Source of the DNA: Kiloniella sp. EL199
Lineage (GTDB): Bacteria > Pseudomonadota > Alphaproteobacteria > Kiloniellales > Kiloniellaceae
Direction: 5' to 3'
NCBI RefSeq assembly: GCF_900313065.1
Contig: NZ_OMPU01000006.1
Coordinates: 235,943 to 299,942, forward strand
DNA length: 64,000 nt
The notes under the pieces: generated by a model
Seen by the model: only the letters and a program-made list of their open reading frames with translations
Databases searched by the model: none
Told to the model about the DNA's origin: nothing
Program-made: the position numbers and the translations under genes
In this document: positions 16,978 to 27,083 of the stretch, piece after piece
How positions within the stretch are numbered: position 1 is the first letter of the stretch
Layout of the letters: every line of letters begins with the position of its first letter

Positions 16978-17583
16978 ATGCCAAAATTTATGTTTAAAAT
17001 CTTGCTTCCATTACTGTTATTGGTTTTGGCGGGCTGTTCGGCACCTCGTGGTAACTATGTTATTCTTTTGCCCGAAGACGATGGTAGTGTTGGTGAGGTT
17101 AGCGTGCGAAATGACGCCGGTGTTCAGACAATTTCATCCGTTAATACCGTTGTTGAAATTCCAACAGACAAAGCGCCGAAAAAGCCCAGAGAATTATCTG
17201 ATGATTTGGTGGCAAAGCTAGTGGCGGAAACCGAAGCAGCTCAACCACCCAAACCGCTTTCATTTTTCTTTTTCTTTGGTTTTGATAGCGCAGAGTTAAC
17301 AGAAGAATCAAATGTCATTTTTGAATCTGTTTTGGCAGAAATTCAAACCAGAGAAACAGTTGATATCAGCTTGATTGGTCACACAGATACCGTTGGTGCA
17401 TTGGATTATAACAAAGAGCTTGGTCTTCGAAGGGCGGGTAACTTACGTGACAAGCTGATTGAAAACGGAATCAATGCAAGTTCAATTGATATCAAATCTC
17501 TCGGTGAAGAAAATCCGCTAGGTGGGGACGAGGGGCAGGGGGCCAATGCCTTCAACCGCCGGGTAGATATGGTGTTACGTTAA
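16978..17583 (+). CDS. OmpA-family lipoprotein
   Basis: The 201-residue product has a lipoprotein signal (MPKFMFKILLPLLLLVLAGC; lipobox LAGC), a variable linker, and a C-terminal OmpA domain that binds peptidoglycan: FFFFFGFDSAELTEESN, then SLIGHTDTVGALDYNKELGLRRAGNLRDKLIENGI and FNRRVDMVL. It would tether the outer membrane to the cell wall. I took the ATG at 16978, which directly begins the lipoprotein signal and has GGGG 9 bases upstream; the ATG at 16951 adds nine residues. It follows the FecR gene and converges with the CHASE2 kinase gene. Confidence 0.85.
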   Translation: MPKFMFKILLPLLLLVLAGCSAPRGNYVILLPEDDGSVGEVSVRNDAGVQTISSVNTVVEIPTDKAPKKPRELSDDLVAKLVAETEAAQPPKPLSFFFFFGFDSAELTEESNVIFESVLAEIQTRETVDISLIGHTDTVGALDYNKELGLRRAGNLRDKLIENGINASSIDIKSLGEENPLGGDEGQGANAFNRRVDMVLR

Positions 17584-17603
17584 AACGTAATATATTAACA
17601 GGT

Positions 17604-19664
17604 TTAGTTATTAAGGGGGAGGGTGAACTTGAATGTTGCCCCCCCTTTATCGTTATCCTCTACCCATAAGTTGCCACCCCATGCTTCAATAATAGAGCGA
17701 CTAATGGCCAGTCCCAGACCTGTTCCTTGCTCTTTGGTGGTAAAGAAGGGTTTAAAGAGGTCTGTTTTCTGATCTTCTGTTAATCCCGGTCCTGTATCAC
17801 TTACTGCGACTTCAATCATTCCTTTGGGGTTTTCGCAGGTTGAAATCAGTATTTCATGATCAGTTCTGTCTATTTCTTCTGTAGCTTGTTTGGCGTTGCG
17901 AATGAGGTTAAGGAGTACTTGGTGGAGTTGAATTTCGTTTGCAGTGCCATCTGTGATCTCTGGGGAAAGACTGGTATTAATATTAACCTTTCTTCCAAAA
18001 CCTGAATCGTTAAGTAATTCTATTTCTTCGATAATGATTTTGTTTATATTAAGTGAGGAGAGATTGGTCTTGCCAGTTTCTGCTGCGTCTCTGATCGTGC
18101 GTAAGATTTCATTACCGCGGTCAGCCTGGTTCAGGATTTTCTCTAAAACCGGTTTGACTGTTTCCAGATTAATATTGTCTCTATCCAAAATTTTCCTGGC
18201 GGCGTTTGCGAAGTTATATATGGCGGCAAGAGGCTGATTTAACTCGTGTGCAATGGATGAGGACAGTTTCTGCACTGAACTTTTGCCAATGGTGTGTAGC
18301 AGCTCATTTTGTAATTTTCTGATCCTTGCTTCTTTTTCACGCTCTTTTTGTTCTGCAATCCTTGCTTCTTCCCGTCTGCGGGTCTGCTCCATTACAAAGC
18401 CCGTAGAGACAGAAATCATAAACATGATCAATGTGAGAATTAACGGCAGGGAAGGGTCAAAAAGCTCTGTTCTCAAGGTAAAGATAGCGGATGATAAAAG
18501 AATGGTTATCCAACATAAAATAGCAAATGTAACTGTAACTTCCAAAGCACCATGTCGTTTGTGAACGGCAAGGAAAAGAATGCCAATTAACAATAAATAG
18601 CTCAGTTCCATCCAGAAAAAGGAAGAGGGACGCGTTAGAAGGGTGTCTGTGAGCATATTGTCCAGCGCCTGGGCATGGATTGCCAAGCCTGACAGGTTTG
18701 ACCCAACGGGTGTCAGTGAGTAATTGGCTATACCAAGAGCTGTTACCCCGAGAATGACAATTTTATCCTTGAAGAGAGTATCGTCAATTGTGTCTGTAAG
18801 GATATCGTTTGCAGACACCTTTGTGTAATCAGAGTTTTTGCTAAAATAGATCCAGGGTTTACCGCGATTGCTCATCGTCAAATCGAAAGAATCTAGTCGG
18901 ATACTTTTGAGTTTGCTGTCCTTTGTGGTCAATTCAATTTCATCTGCATTATTGGCGATGCGCAGAGTTTCGATTTCAAAAGACGGAATGATGGTGCCGT
19001 TTACATTATACAACAAAGGAAGTTGACGGATAATACCATCCCGCTCCGGCGCCAGATTATTGACACCCTGTGTTGTTACCTTTTCAAGTTGCTCTATGTT
19101 TCTGAGGACATAGTTAAACTTTGGCAAGGTGGATCTTACATCGTCCCCGTACATTTTTATGCTTGTTGTTGTCTCAACCGGAGCGCGTTGATCTGTACCA
19201 TACCCCGTCGCCATTCCCAAAATGACAGGGTGCCCTTTGAGCACGTCTGCGAGAATGTTATCGTAGGAAGGAAAGTCATGGTCATGAGTTTTTAGCTGTT
19301 GGATAAGTGCAGGATTATTGTCGAGGATAAGGCTGGGTGATGTTCTATCTGGTTCCGGAAAGACAATATCTATTGCCAGTGCTTGAGGAGATTGCCTCAA
19401 GATTTTGTCAGCAAGATTGGCAAGAATATTCCTTTGCCAGGGCCATTGACCTTGTGTTTTGAGACTTTTTTCATCGATTTCTACCAAGATAATTTGCGAA
19501 TTTTCTTTCTGGTTCGGACTTATCTTTTGAAAAATATCAAAGGTATTGTGACGTAAAATTCTTACCGCCCATGGATCTGAAATTTTCAGGATGATCACAC
19601 AAAGCAAAACAGCCACCAGTATTGTGGTTGTTTTTAAAAAGGTCTTGGTTGCAAATGTTAACAT
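17604..19664 (-). CDS. CHASE2-domain sensor histidine kinase
   Basis: The 686-residue protein has an N-terminal membrane helix, a large periplasmic CHASE2 domain (about 40-330; ILVEIDEKSLKTQGQWPWQR, ALAIDIVFPEPDR, then the conserved FKDKIVILGVTALG), three more membrane helices (about 340-425), a coiled coil, and a cytoplasmic kinase core. The phospho-acceptor is in SSIAHELNQPLAAI. ATP-binding boxes are LLNLIRNAKQA, DTGPGLTEDQK and GTGLGLAISRSIIEAWGG. The His box SIAHELNQPL and the ATP-binding boxes are of the FixL/TodS type, which pairs with FixJ-like regulators, and such a gene is divergently encoded 209 bases away. The signal is presumably periplasmic. Confidence 0.88.
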   Translation of the reverse strand: MLTFATKTFLKTTTILVAVLLCVIILKISDPWAVRILRHNTFDIFQKISPNQKENSQIILVEIDEKSLKTQGQWPWQRNILANLADKILRQSPQALAIDIVFPEPDRTSPSLILDNNPALIQQLKTHDHDFPSYDNILADVLKGHPVILGMATGYGTDQRAPVETTTSIKMYGDDVRSTLPKFNYVLRNIEQLEKVTTQGVNNLAPERDGIIRQLPLLYNVNGTIIPSFEIETLRIANNADEIELTTKDSKLKSIRLDSFDLTMSNRGKPWIYFSKNSDYTKVSANDILTDTIDDTLFKDKIVILGVTALGIANYSLTPVGSNLSGLAIHAQALDNMLTDTLLTRPSSFFWMELSYLLLIGILFLAVHKRHGALEVTVTFAILCWITILLSSAIFTLRTELFDPSLPLILTLIMFMISVSTGFVMEQTRRREEARIAEQKEREKEARIRKLQNELLHTIGKSSVQKLSSSIAHELNQPLAAIYNFANAARKILDRDNINLETVKPVLEKILNQADRGNEILRTIRDAAETGKTNLSSLNINKIIIEEIELLNDSGFGRKVNINTSLSPEITDGTANEIQLHQVLLNLIRNAKQATEEIDRTDHEILISTCENPKGMIEVAVSDTGPGLTEDQKTDLFKPFFTTKEQGTGLGLAISRSIIEAWGGNLWVEDNDKGGATFKFTLPLNN

Positions 19665-19873
19665 TTGGTGTGATTGATAGTTAGGTTATTGGAATTTAGG
19701 GCGAACCGGATTCAATTTGTAGAGATCAAATCTATTCTGCTTGTGGTTGGGAAAGCAAACTAGAACTTGTTGTCTTTCTATTTGTTGTAAATAATGGCCG
19801 GAAAGCTTTGGGATGATTAAGTACCTTTTGCTGTAGTGTTGTGTAGAGTACAGGGGTTTTGCAGAGAGACGAT

Positions 19874-20500
19874 ATGTATATATACATTATTGATGATGAC
19901 GATGCTGTACGTGAATCTACTGAATTACTGTTAAGCACATCTTCCTTTGATGCTACCATTCAAACCTTTTCATCGGCTGAAAAGTTTTTTTCTAAAAATC
20001 TCCTGGGGCATTCCGGCTGCGTCTTGCTGGATATCAGGATGCCAGGAATGGATGGCGTTGAAGCTTTAAAGGAAATTACTGCAGCAGACAGCAATCTTGT
20101 TGTTGTTATGATATCCGGGCATGGGGATATTCCCAAAGCTGTCGAAACAATGAAGGCCGGGGCCTTTAGTTTTGTCGAAAAACCTTTTTCTGACACTGCA
20201 ATCACTGAGGTTGTGACCTCGGCCCTTCAGCAAAGTGAAGCACAGCAGGAAGAAGCTGAACTCAGAACCCATGCAATTGCTGCCATCGAAAAGTTAACAC
20301 CACGAGAGAAAGAGGTTCTCGATAAGCTTGTTCTGGGATTGTTGAACAAGGTTATTGCTTACGAGTTGGGTATCAGCACCCGAACTGTTGAGGTTCATCG
20401 CGCCAGAATTATGGAAAAGCTGGACGTGAGAAGCCTGCCGGAAATGGTGCGCCTCTGTCTGTTGGCTGAGGGGAAGGACAATGTAATGTCCTCGTGGTAA
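19874..20500 (+). CDS. FixJ/LuxR-type response regulator
   Basis: The 208-residue protein has a receiver domain with the acidic pocket IIDDDDAVRE, the phospho-acceptor aspartate in VLLDIRMPGMDG, the conserved serine in MISGHGD and the lysine in VEKPF. A linker leads to a LuxR-type helix-turn-helix (LTPREKEVLDKLVLGLLNKVIAYELGISTRTVEVHRARIMEKL). It should receive phosphate from the divergent CHASE2 kinase and bind DNA as a dimer. The ATG at 19874 directly begins the first receiver strand; a TTG five codons upstream is possible. Its targets are unknown. Confidence 0.88.
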   Translation: MYIYIIDDDDAVRESTELLLSTSSFDATIQTFSSAEKFFSKNLLGHSGCVLLDIRMPGMDGVEALKEITAADSNLVVVMISGHGDIPKAVETMKAGAFSFVEKPFSDTAITEVVTSALQQSEAQQEEAELRTHAIAAIEKLTPREKEVLDKLVLGLLNKVIAYELGISTRTVEVHRARIMEKLDVRSLPEMVRLCLLAEGKDNVMSSW

Positions 20501-20541
20501 CTTAAACTTTTATTGTCGTAATCCGCGATGCTCACAATGGT

Positions 20542-20645
20542 GCTAGATATGCTCCGTGCTCGATTATTTCTGTGCAAGGGGGTGTCGCTTCGGGGGATGT
20601 GAAGCGACCATGCAACAGTGATTCTGCAGCTGGAGCATATCTAGC
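20542..20645. repeat. 104-base nested inverted repeat
   Basis: The outer arms GCTAGATATGCTCC (20542-20555) and GGAGCATATCTAGC (20632-20645) are perfect complements. Inside them CTG-TGCA pairs with TGCA-A-CAG, and GTCGCTTC (20584-20591) pairs with GAAGCGAC (20601-20608) around a 9-base loop. Transcribed from either strand it would form a long interrupted hairpin. It may be a bidirectional terminator, a structured RNA or a small mobile repeat. Confidence 0.6.
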
Positions 20646-20719
20646 TTCCTAAATAGATAAGAATAAGCGCGATCTCTTGTAATTGAGTGATTTACGTAGG
20701 TAACACTACTTATAAAAGA

Positions 20720-20750
20720 AGAAAAGCCCCCAAAATGAAGGCTCTTTTAG
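20720..20750 (-). terminator. probable glnA terminator
   Basis: On the minus strand AAAAGAGCC and GGCTTTT form a stem around an 11-base loop, followed by CTTCTTTT. Two further short hairpins lie between here and the glnA stop: CCCTG-TTTG-CAGG (20765-20777) and GCCCCC-GGTGAA-GGGGGC (20780-20798). Confidence 0.6.
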
Positions 20751-20826
20751 TTTGAGGCGCTACCCCTGTTTGCAGGGACGCCCCCGGTGAAGGGGGGCAT
20801 CGGGATAGTCGCTTCTGATAACAGTC

Positions 20827-22236
20827 TTAGGCGCTGTAATACATATCGAACTCAACGGGGTGAGGTGTCATTTCAAAGCGCTGGACTTCTTCCCACTTCA
20901 GGCTGATGTACGCTTCTATCTGATCTTTGGAGAATACGTCACCTGCAAGCAAGAACTCATTATCTGCTTCCAGAGCTTCCAGAGCTTCTCTGAGAGACCC
21001 GCAAACTGTCGGGATATCTTTGAGTTCTTCTGCTGGTAGATCATAAAGATCTTTGTCCATGGCGTCCCCTGGGTGGATTTTGTTGCGGATGCCATCAAGG
21101 CCAGCCATCAGAAGAGCTGAGAACGCCAGGTATGGGTTTGCAACAGGATCCGGGAAACGAACTTCAACGCGTTTTGCTTTTGGGTTGGAACCATGAGGAA
21201 TACGGCAAGATGCTGAGCGATTACGCGCAGAATAAGCAAGAAGCACAGGTGCTTCAAAACCGGGAACAAGGCGCTTGTAGCTGTTTGTTGACGGGTTTGT
21301 GAAAGCGTTCAGAGCTTTTGCGTGTTTGATGACGCCGCCAATGTAGTGCAGGCAGGTTTCGGAAAGGCCTGCATAGCTTTCGCCAGCAAAAGTTGGCTTG
21401 CCGTCTTTCCAGATTGACTGGTGACAGTGCATGCCAGAGCCGTTATCGCCAGCAACCGGTTTAGGCATGAAGGTCGCTGTTTTGCCATAGGCGTGGGCAA
21501 CGTTTTGTACAACATATTTGTAGATCTGTAGTTCATCAGCAGCGCGAACAAGTGTGTTAAACTTAACCCCCAATTCATGCTGTGATGGGGCAACTTCGTG
21601 GTGATGCTTTTCTGCTTCAACACCCATTGCCTTAAGAACTGTGGTCATTTCAGCCCGAAGATCAATACCGGTATCAACAGGACCAACAGGTACGTAACCA
21701 CCTTTAATCCGAGGGCGATGGCCAGAGTTTCCGCCATCAATTTCAGCACGGTTCATGTGTGGGGATTCTTCATCATCCAACTGGAAGAATGTGCTGTGGC
21801 TGTTTGTATCGAACTGTACATTATCAAACACAAAAAATTCAGCTTCCGGACCGAAATAAACGGTGTCACCGATGCCTGTGGACTGAAGGTAAGCTTCGGC
21901 ACGTTCTGCGGTTGCACGTGGGTCACGATTGTAAAGTTGGCCTGAATCCGGCTCGTACACTGTACAGGTCAGGATCATTTGCGCCTGAGCAGAGAAAGGG
22001 TCCATAACAGCAGATGCAAGATCTGGTTTGATGATCATGTCTGATTCGTTGATAGCTCTCCAACCTTCGATAGAGGAACCGTCAAACAAGATACCGTCTT
22101 CCAACTCGTCTTCACCAACAGCAGAAGCGCACATTGTCATGTGGTGCCATTTTCCGCGTGGATCTGTGAAACGGTAATCAACGAATTCAACTTCGTTCTC
22201 CTTGATCATATCAAGGACGCTCTGTACGTCAGCCAT
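20827..22236 (-). CDS. glnA: glutamine synthetase type I
   Basis: The 469-residue enzyme joins ammonia to glutamate using ATP and works as a dodecamer in the cytoplasm. Visible motifs are [24 protein letters not shown], the metal-site glutamates in [22 protein letters not shown] and the flexible loop [17 protein letters not shown]. The adenylylation tyrosine is Tyr398 in DLYDLPAEE, so activity is probably controlled by GlnE. The start MADVQSV is fixed by family length and by AGAGGAAAG just upstream; the frame is open for 79 more codons, but that part has no homology. It lies 79 bases behind glnB in one operon. Confidence 0.95.
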   Translation of the reverse strand: MADVQSVLDMIKENEVEFVDYRFTDPRGKWHHMTMCASAVGEDELEDGILFDGSSIEGWRAINESDMIIKPDLASAVMDPFSAQAQMILTCTVYEPDSGQLYNRDPRATAERAEAYLQSTGIGDTVYFGPEAEFFVFDNVQFDTNSHSTFFQLDDEESPHMNRAEIDGGNSGHRPRIKGGYVPVGPVDTGIDLRAEMTTVLKAMGVEAEKHHHEVAPSQHELGVKFNTLVRAADELQIYKYVVQNVAHAYGKTATFMPKPVAGDNGSGMHCHQSIWKDGKPTFAGESYAGLSETCLHYIGGVIKHAKALNAFTNPSTNSYKRLVPGFEAPVLLAYSARNRSASCRIPHGSNPKAKRVEVRFPDPVANPYLAFSALLMAGLDGIRNKIHPGDAMDKDLYDLPAEELKDIPTVCGSLREALEALEADNEFLLAGDVFSKDQIEAYISLKWEEVQRFEMTPHPVEFDMYYSA

Positions 22237-22315
22237 AAGCTCTTTCCTCTGTACTAAAGTATTTTTTATGGAATTGGGTAAATTGGGTTTCAGGTATTGG
22301 TTAGCCGGATATTGA

Positions 22316-23184
<869 letters not shown>

Positions 23185-23261
23185 GTGGCTGTAGCTCAGT
23201 TGGTTAGAGCACCGGTTTGTGGTACCGGGGGTCGGGGGTTCAAGTCCCCTCAGCCACCCCA
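23185..23261 (+). tRNA. tRNA-His (GTG)
   Basis: The cloverleaf is complete: acceptor GTGGCTG/CAGCCAC, D-arm with GCTCAGTTGGTTAGAGC, anticodon stem CCGGT/ACCGG with loop TTGTGGT (anticodon GTG), T-arm with GTTCAAG, discriminator C and encoded CCA. The preceding base (23184) is G and pairs with C73, as the His identity element G-1 requires. Confidence 0.95.
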
Positions 23262-23430
23262 TGTCAATGTTGAATATTTAGAATGCGGTAACCGATTGGT
23301 TAGCCGTTTTTTGTATCTTCCTTTTGATCATGACTAAGTTATCGCCAACCTTATTTTATTAACGACTGATTAGGTTGTTTTGATTTATCATTAATTTGAC
23401 ATAATTGTTTCATTAATGAAGGCATGTGTG

Positions 23431-23784
23431 ATGGAAAATAACGTGATCGCTGGTGAAGATAGACGCCAGGCTCCCAGATTTCCGGCTTCTGAACCGATTT
23501 CCTTAAAAGTGGTTGATAGAGATGGCCAAGCCGTTATGACAACCATTGCTGATTTGTCTTTTGGTGGGTTTTGCCTCAAGGGCAATCTTGGGGCTGATGT
23601 TGGCGAAGAAGTCACACTGACGCATTCCATTGCTGGTGAATTCCAGGGTGAGGTGATGTGGCAGCGGGAAAACCAGATTGGTGTTCGCGTTATAATGTCT
23701 TCTGGAAATCGTGAAAAATTGCTCCAATACACCTGTCTGGCGCTGTATCCGGATAAAGATGTTCCCGAGCAAATAAGATCCTGA
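23431..23784 (+). CDS. PilZ-domain protein
   Basis: The 117-residue protein is a single PilZ domain. It has the cyclic-di-GMP motifs EDRRQAPRF (RxxxR) near the N terminus and DLSFGGFCLKG (D/NxSxxG) about 40 residues later, then a beta-barrel ending in QRENQIGVRVI. It probably binds cyclic di-GMP and acts through an unknown partner in motility, polysaccharide or attachment control. The ATG at 23431 has GAAGG about 8 bases upstream; an ATG five codons earlier is less favoured. It stands alone between tRNA-His and the Sel1 gene. Confidence 0.85.
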   Translation: MENNVIAGEDRRQAPRFPASEPISLKVVDRDGQAVMTTIADLSFGGFCLKGNLGADVGEEVTLTHSIAGEFQGEVMWQRENQIGVRVIMSSGNREKLLQYTCLALYPDKDVPEQIRS

Positions 23785-23892
23785 ATTAATCTTCACATAA
23801 ATAAATGCTCATTATGTGAAGGTCATTGTTGAGCCATATTGATCTAATATGTAGGTTCACTACTGTAGTTTAGATTCGTAGGTTTCAATAGT

Positions 23893-24855
23893 ATGCGTAA
23901 GACCCTTTGTAGTGTCCTTCTTGCCAGCGCAATGACACTCTCATCATTACATATCGTAAAAGCAGATGACTATTTGAATGGTGTCACTGCTTTCGAACAG
24001 GGGGATCATGCGCTTGCGTTGTCATTCTGGTTACCGCTGGCAGAGAATGGACATGGTAAGGCTCAATACAGTCTGGGTAAGCTATACGAAACACCAGAAT
24101 ATGGTAGTAAGCCAAAATATCTTGAGGCTATAAAGTGGTATGAAGCTGCTGCGAATCAGGGCGTTGCTGCTGCTCAAAATAATCTTGGACGTTTGTATGC
24201 TCAGGGAAAGGGTATCAAGGCAGACCGGGCAAAAGCTGTCGGTTATTGGCGTATGGCCTCGGAATCGAATCATCCAATGGCACAATATAATCTTGGCCTT
24301 GCTCTTTTCCGTGGGGAAGGCGTCGCACAAAATTTTGAGCGCGCCGTTTTCTGGTTCCACCAATCTGCTAATAACAATGTTTCCGGTGCTCAGTATGCTC
24401 TTGGCGAAGTTTATCGGTTGGGCTTGTCAGTTCCTGTCGATAATGAGGTGGCTGAAAAGTGGTATAGGGCTGCTGAGAAAAACGGAAGCCGTTCTGCCGC
24501 TGACAGGCTTGCTGAGATTGCCAAATTGAATGTTGAGGCAGAGGCAACACAGCCTGTTGTTGAAGAGGTTTCTCCCGAAAACCCTGATACATTAGTTGCT
24601 CTTGAGATTGAGAGTAGTGATAAGCAGGATGATACTAAAGAAGTGCCAGTCACAGAGATACAAGTTACAGTGCCTAAACCAGAGCCAAAACCTGAGTTAA
24701 AGTCAAAACCGGTTAAAACTGCCTTTGCTGAATCTGTAGCGCTAATTGGCCCGCTCAAGGATGATCCCGCTTTTAGGCCTAGGAAGAATCCTCGAGGCTA
24801 TGCTGGTATTGGCAGTTTATTGGTGCCAAAGCCCAAACCTAATCCGAGAAGATAA
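23893..24855 (+). CDS. exported Sel1-repeat protein
   Basis: The 320-residue protein has a signal peptide (LLASAMTLSSLHIVKA) followed by four to five Sel1-like repeats of about 36 residues: AFEQGDHALALSFWLPLAENGHGKAQYSLGKLYE, EAIKWYEAAANQGVAAAQNNLGRLYAQGKG and similar units to about residue 210. The C-terminal third is an acidic linker, a lysine-proline tract (PKPEPKPELKSKPVK) and a basic, proline-rich end. Sel1 repeats mediate protein contacts in the periplasm; the partners are unknown. The Pro-Lys part might span the periplasm or contact the wall. Confidence 0.85.
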   Translation: MRKTLCSVLLASAMTLSSLHIVKADDYLNGVTAFEQGDHALALSFWLPLAENGHGKAQYSLGKLYETPEYGSKPKYLEAIKWYEAAANQGVAAAQNNLGRLYAQGKGIKADRAKAVGYWRMASESNHPMAQYNLGLALFRGEGVAQNFERAVFWFHQSANNNVSGAQYALGEVYRLGLSVPVDNEVAEKWYRAAEKNGSRSAADRLAEIAKLNVEAEATQPVVEEVSPENPDTLVALEIESSDKQDDTKEVPVTEIQVTVPKPEPKPELKSKPVKTAFAESVALIGPLKDDPAFRPRKNPRGYAGIGSLLVPKPKPNPRR

Positions 24856-25022
24856 GCAGGTTTTTAGGATATTTTGCTCTGTAGAAGCTTCCTGGCTCTT
24901 TTTATCTTCTAATATCTTCTATACGCTTATCTTCCCTCTACGCATCTATATCTTAGCCAGGATTTAGGCGCGTGCTATGCTATTAATTAGAAATGTTTTT
25001 CTAACTACTGTGATGATTATAG

Positions 25023-26501
25023 ATGCCTGGGATTGATCATTCTCTTCTTAGCGTTCGCGATATGTATCGGGCCGATAGTCTGGCGATGGAATCTGGTGTG
25101 TCTGGAATTTCACTGATGGGGAAGGCTGGGCGGGCGGTTGCAAAAACGGTTTGCGGCATGGTTCCAGAGGGGAGGGTGCTTGTGCTCTGTGGCCCCGGCA
25201 ATAATGGCGGGGATGGTTTTGTCGCAGCGGTAGTGTTGGATGAATTGGGGTATGAGGTTCAGCTCTATTCTATGGTGCCTATATCTGAGCTTAAAGGAGA
25301 CGCACTTCATTTTGCGAGGGAGTGGCGGGGAATTGTCCTTCGCGAGCTTGATGAGGCAGATTTTGGACAAGCTGATGTTATTGTTGATGCGCTTTTCGGG
25401 GCTGGTCTTGCGCGCCCTCTCGATCGCACTTGCTGTAGTTATGTTGAATGGTCGCTAGGAAAGTGTGTTGTATCTGTCGATATACCAAGCGGTGTGTCTG
25501 GCGATACTGGTGAGCTTGTCGGGGGCATTGCTTTTCATGCAGAAAAAACAGTGACTTTCTTAGTGAAAAAGACAGGACATTGTCTCTATCCCGGTGCCGA
25601 TTGGTGCGGTGATGTTATTGTTGCTGATATAGGTATTCCGAAAAAAGTCAGAGCAAAGTTAGATCTGCAATTTCAAGAAAATCACCCCGATCTTTGGTCT
25701 AAGCAAATTCCTCGCTATCAGTATGATCAGCATAAATATCATTTCGGGCATAGTCTTGTGTGGGGTGGCCAGATGTCTGGCGCTGGGCGTCTGGTCGCGA
25801 TGTCTGCCTTGCGGGCTGGTTCTGGCCTTGTGACTGTCCTATGTTCCGAGGCAGACAGACTGCTTTATGAGCTAACGTCACCGAGTCTCATTGTCGAGGA
25901 GCATAAGGACCCCATGACGTTAGCCGAGTTTCTGAAAAACAGAAAAATAAGTTCCTTTGTTCTGGGGGCTGGGGGTGGTCGAAGCGATGACTTCAAATCC
26001 TTTGTTTCTACTATTCTGGAGAGCTGCTCCATTCCTGTGGTGCTTGATGCTGATGCCATCAGTGTTTTTGAAGAAAAACCGGAACAGTTATTATCTTTGT
26101 TGAATGATCAAGTAATTATTACCCCCCATGAAGGAGAGTTTAAGAGGCTTTTTCCCGAGATTCGGGGCAGTCGGCTGGAGCGGGCGCGTCAAGCTGCGGT
26201 AAAGGCAGGTTGTGTCCTTGTTCTGAAGGGGGCAGATACGATCATTACGGCACCTGACGGAAGGACGGTGATCAATACTAACGCGCCTTATTGGCTAGCG
26301 CGAGGCGGAACAGGTGATGTTCTCGCGGGTATTATTACAGGATTACTTGCGCAAAGTGTATCTGTATTTGAAGCGGCTTGTGCAGGTGTTTGGCTACATG
26401 GTGACGCCGCGCAAAGGGCTGGAAGTGGTATGATTGCTGATGATCTTCTGGCTGGCATTAGCGGGGCTATAGTGCCCTTCAAAAATGAAAAGATTGAGTG
26501 A
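25023..26501 (+). CDS. nnr: bifunctional NAD(P)H-hydrate epimerase / ADP-dependent dehydratase
   Basis: The 492-residue fusion repairs NADH and NADPH damaged by hydration. Residues 1 to about 210 are the YjeF N-terminal epimerase (LCGPGNNGGDGFVAAVVL, DVIVDALFGAGL, SVDIPSGVSGDTGE). Residues about 225 to 490 are the ribokinase-like dehydratase (HKYHFGHSLVWGGQMSGAGRLVAMSALRAGSGLVT, VLDADAISVF, and the active-site ARGGTGDVLAGIITGLLAQ). The two-domain layout is the usual one in proteobacteria. The start codon is ATG, preceded by no strong ribosome-binding site. It is apparently a single-gene unit. Confidence 0.93.
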   Translation: MPGIDHSLLSVRDMYRADSLAMESGVSGISLMGKAGRAVAKTVCGMVPEGRVLVLCGPGNNGGDGFVAAVVLDELGYEVQLYSMVPISELKGDALHFAREWRGIVLRELDEADFGQADVIVDALFGAGLARPLDRTCCSYVEWSLGKCVVSVDIPSGVSGDTGELVGGIAFHAEKTVTFLVKKTGHCLYPGADWCGDVIVADIGIPKKVRAKLDLQFQENHPDLWSKQIPRYQYDQHKYHFGHSLVWGGQMSGAGRLVAMSALRAGSGLVTVLCSEADRLLYELTSPSLIVEEHKDPMTLAEFLKNRKISSFVLGAGGGRSDDFKSFVSTILESCSIPVVLDADAISVFEEKPEQLLSLLNDQVIITPHEGEFKRLFPEIRGSRLERARQAAVKAGCVLVLKGADTIITAPDGRTVINTNAPYWLARGGTGDVLAGIITGLLAQSVSVFEAACAGVWLHGDAAQRAGSGMIADDLLAGISGAIVPFKNEKIE

Positions 26502-26632
26502 TAAATTTGTAACCCCTTAGAGTTACAAAAAAATATATGGTTTTTGATCTATTTATTTACTTTTATTTAATAGCTATCGGCGATTATTGGTACTGTCATG
26601 TAAAGTAAGTGTTCGTATATTAGGGTTTAATT

Positions 26633-26884
26633 ATGTCATTTGTTGATAGTCTATATAAGTTCAAACGCGATTCTGATGAAGTCAAAGTTGGTCACAAATA
26701 TCGTTATGTGAACCCCCATCGGGTTGTGGAAACGGCCAAGGTTATTAATGTAAAAAAGGATATCTTTGGCATCCCGCACGTCCACTTTTCAATATCAGTT
26801 GATGGTGACAGCAGTACCGGGTTCGAAGACTTCAGAACACTTGGCCTTTCAAGCTTTTCCGAGCGTTACTGCGAAGCTATTTAA
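26633..26884 (+). CDS. small conserved-looking protein of unknown function
   Basis: The 83-residue soluble product begins MSFVDSLYKFKRDSDEVKVG and alternates short beta-strand-like segments (HKYRYVNPHRVVETAKVINV, then HVHFSISVDGD) with a C-terminal GFEDFRTLGLSSFSERY. It looks like a small beta-barrel fold. No known domain is recognised. A usual ATG and a terminator 30 bases after the stop support it as a real gene. No neighbour suggests a function. Confidence 0.65.
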   Translation: MSFVDSLYKFKRDSDEVKVGHKYRYVNPHRVVETAKVINVKKDIFGIPHVHFSISVDGDSSTGFEDFRTLGLSSFSERYCEAI

Positions 26885-26913
26885 ACTTTGGTTATATAAT
26901 AAATCCTGTGTCG

Positions 26914-26945
26914 GGCCTTGGACTGAACTGTTCGAGGCCTTTTGT
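26914..26945 (+). terminator. terminator after the small gene at 26633
   Basis: GGCCTTGGAC (26914-26923) pairs with GTTCGAGGCC (26930-26939), including two G-U pairs, around a 6-base loop, and is followed by TTTTGTATTTTG. Spacing from the stop codon is right. Confidence 0.7.
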
Positions 26946-27083
26946 ATTTTGTATATTGTATATCTTCTGAGGGTGTGATTTCTTTGGGTTTAATCTTTTA
27001 CGTATGTATATGTGTTATCTGAATCTGCTATATGTGATTACCAAACTCAGTCAGTAATTTTTCATCAGGTTCGGAATTCTTCT

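Larger units (their letters stand above)
20501..20826. other. convergent intergenic region rich in inverted repeats
   Basis: This 326-base region between the response regulator (plus) and glnA (minus) has no coding frame. It holds a 104-base nested inverted repeat and, closer to glnA, several hairpins that can end the glnA transcript. They are listed separately. Confidence 0.6.

Noticed and set aside
26506-26529. TTTGTAAC/GTTACAAA hairpin after the NAD(P)HX repair gene as terminator
   Set aside because: AT-rich stem followed by A rather than T on the plus strand; not listed as a terminator.
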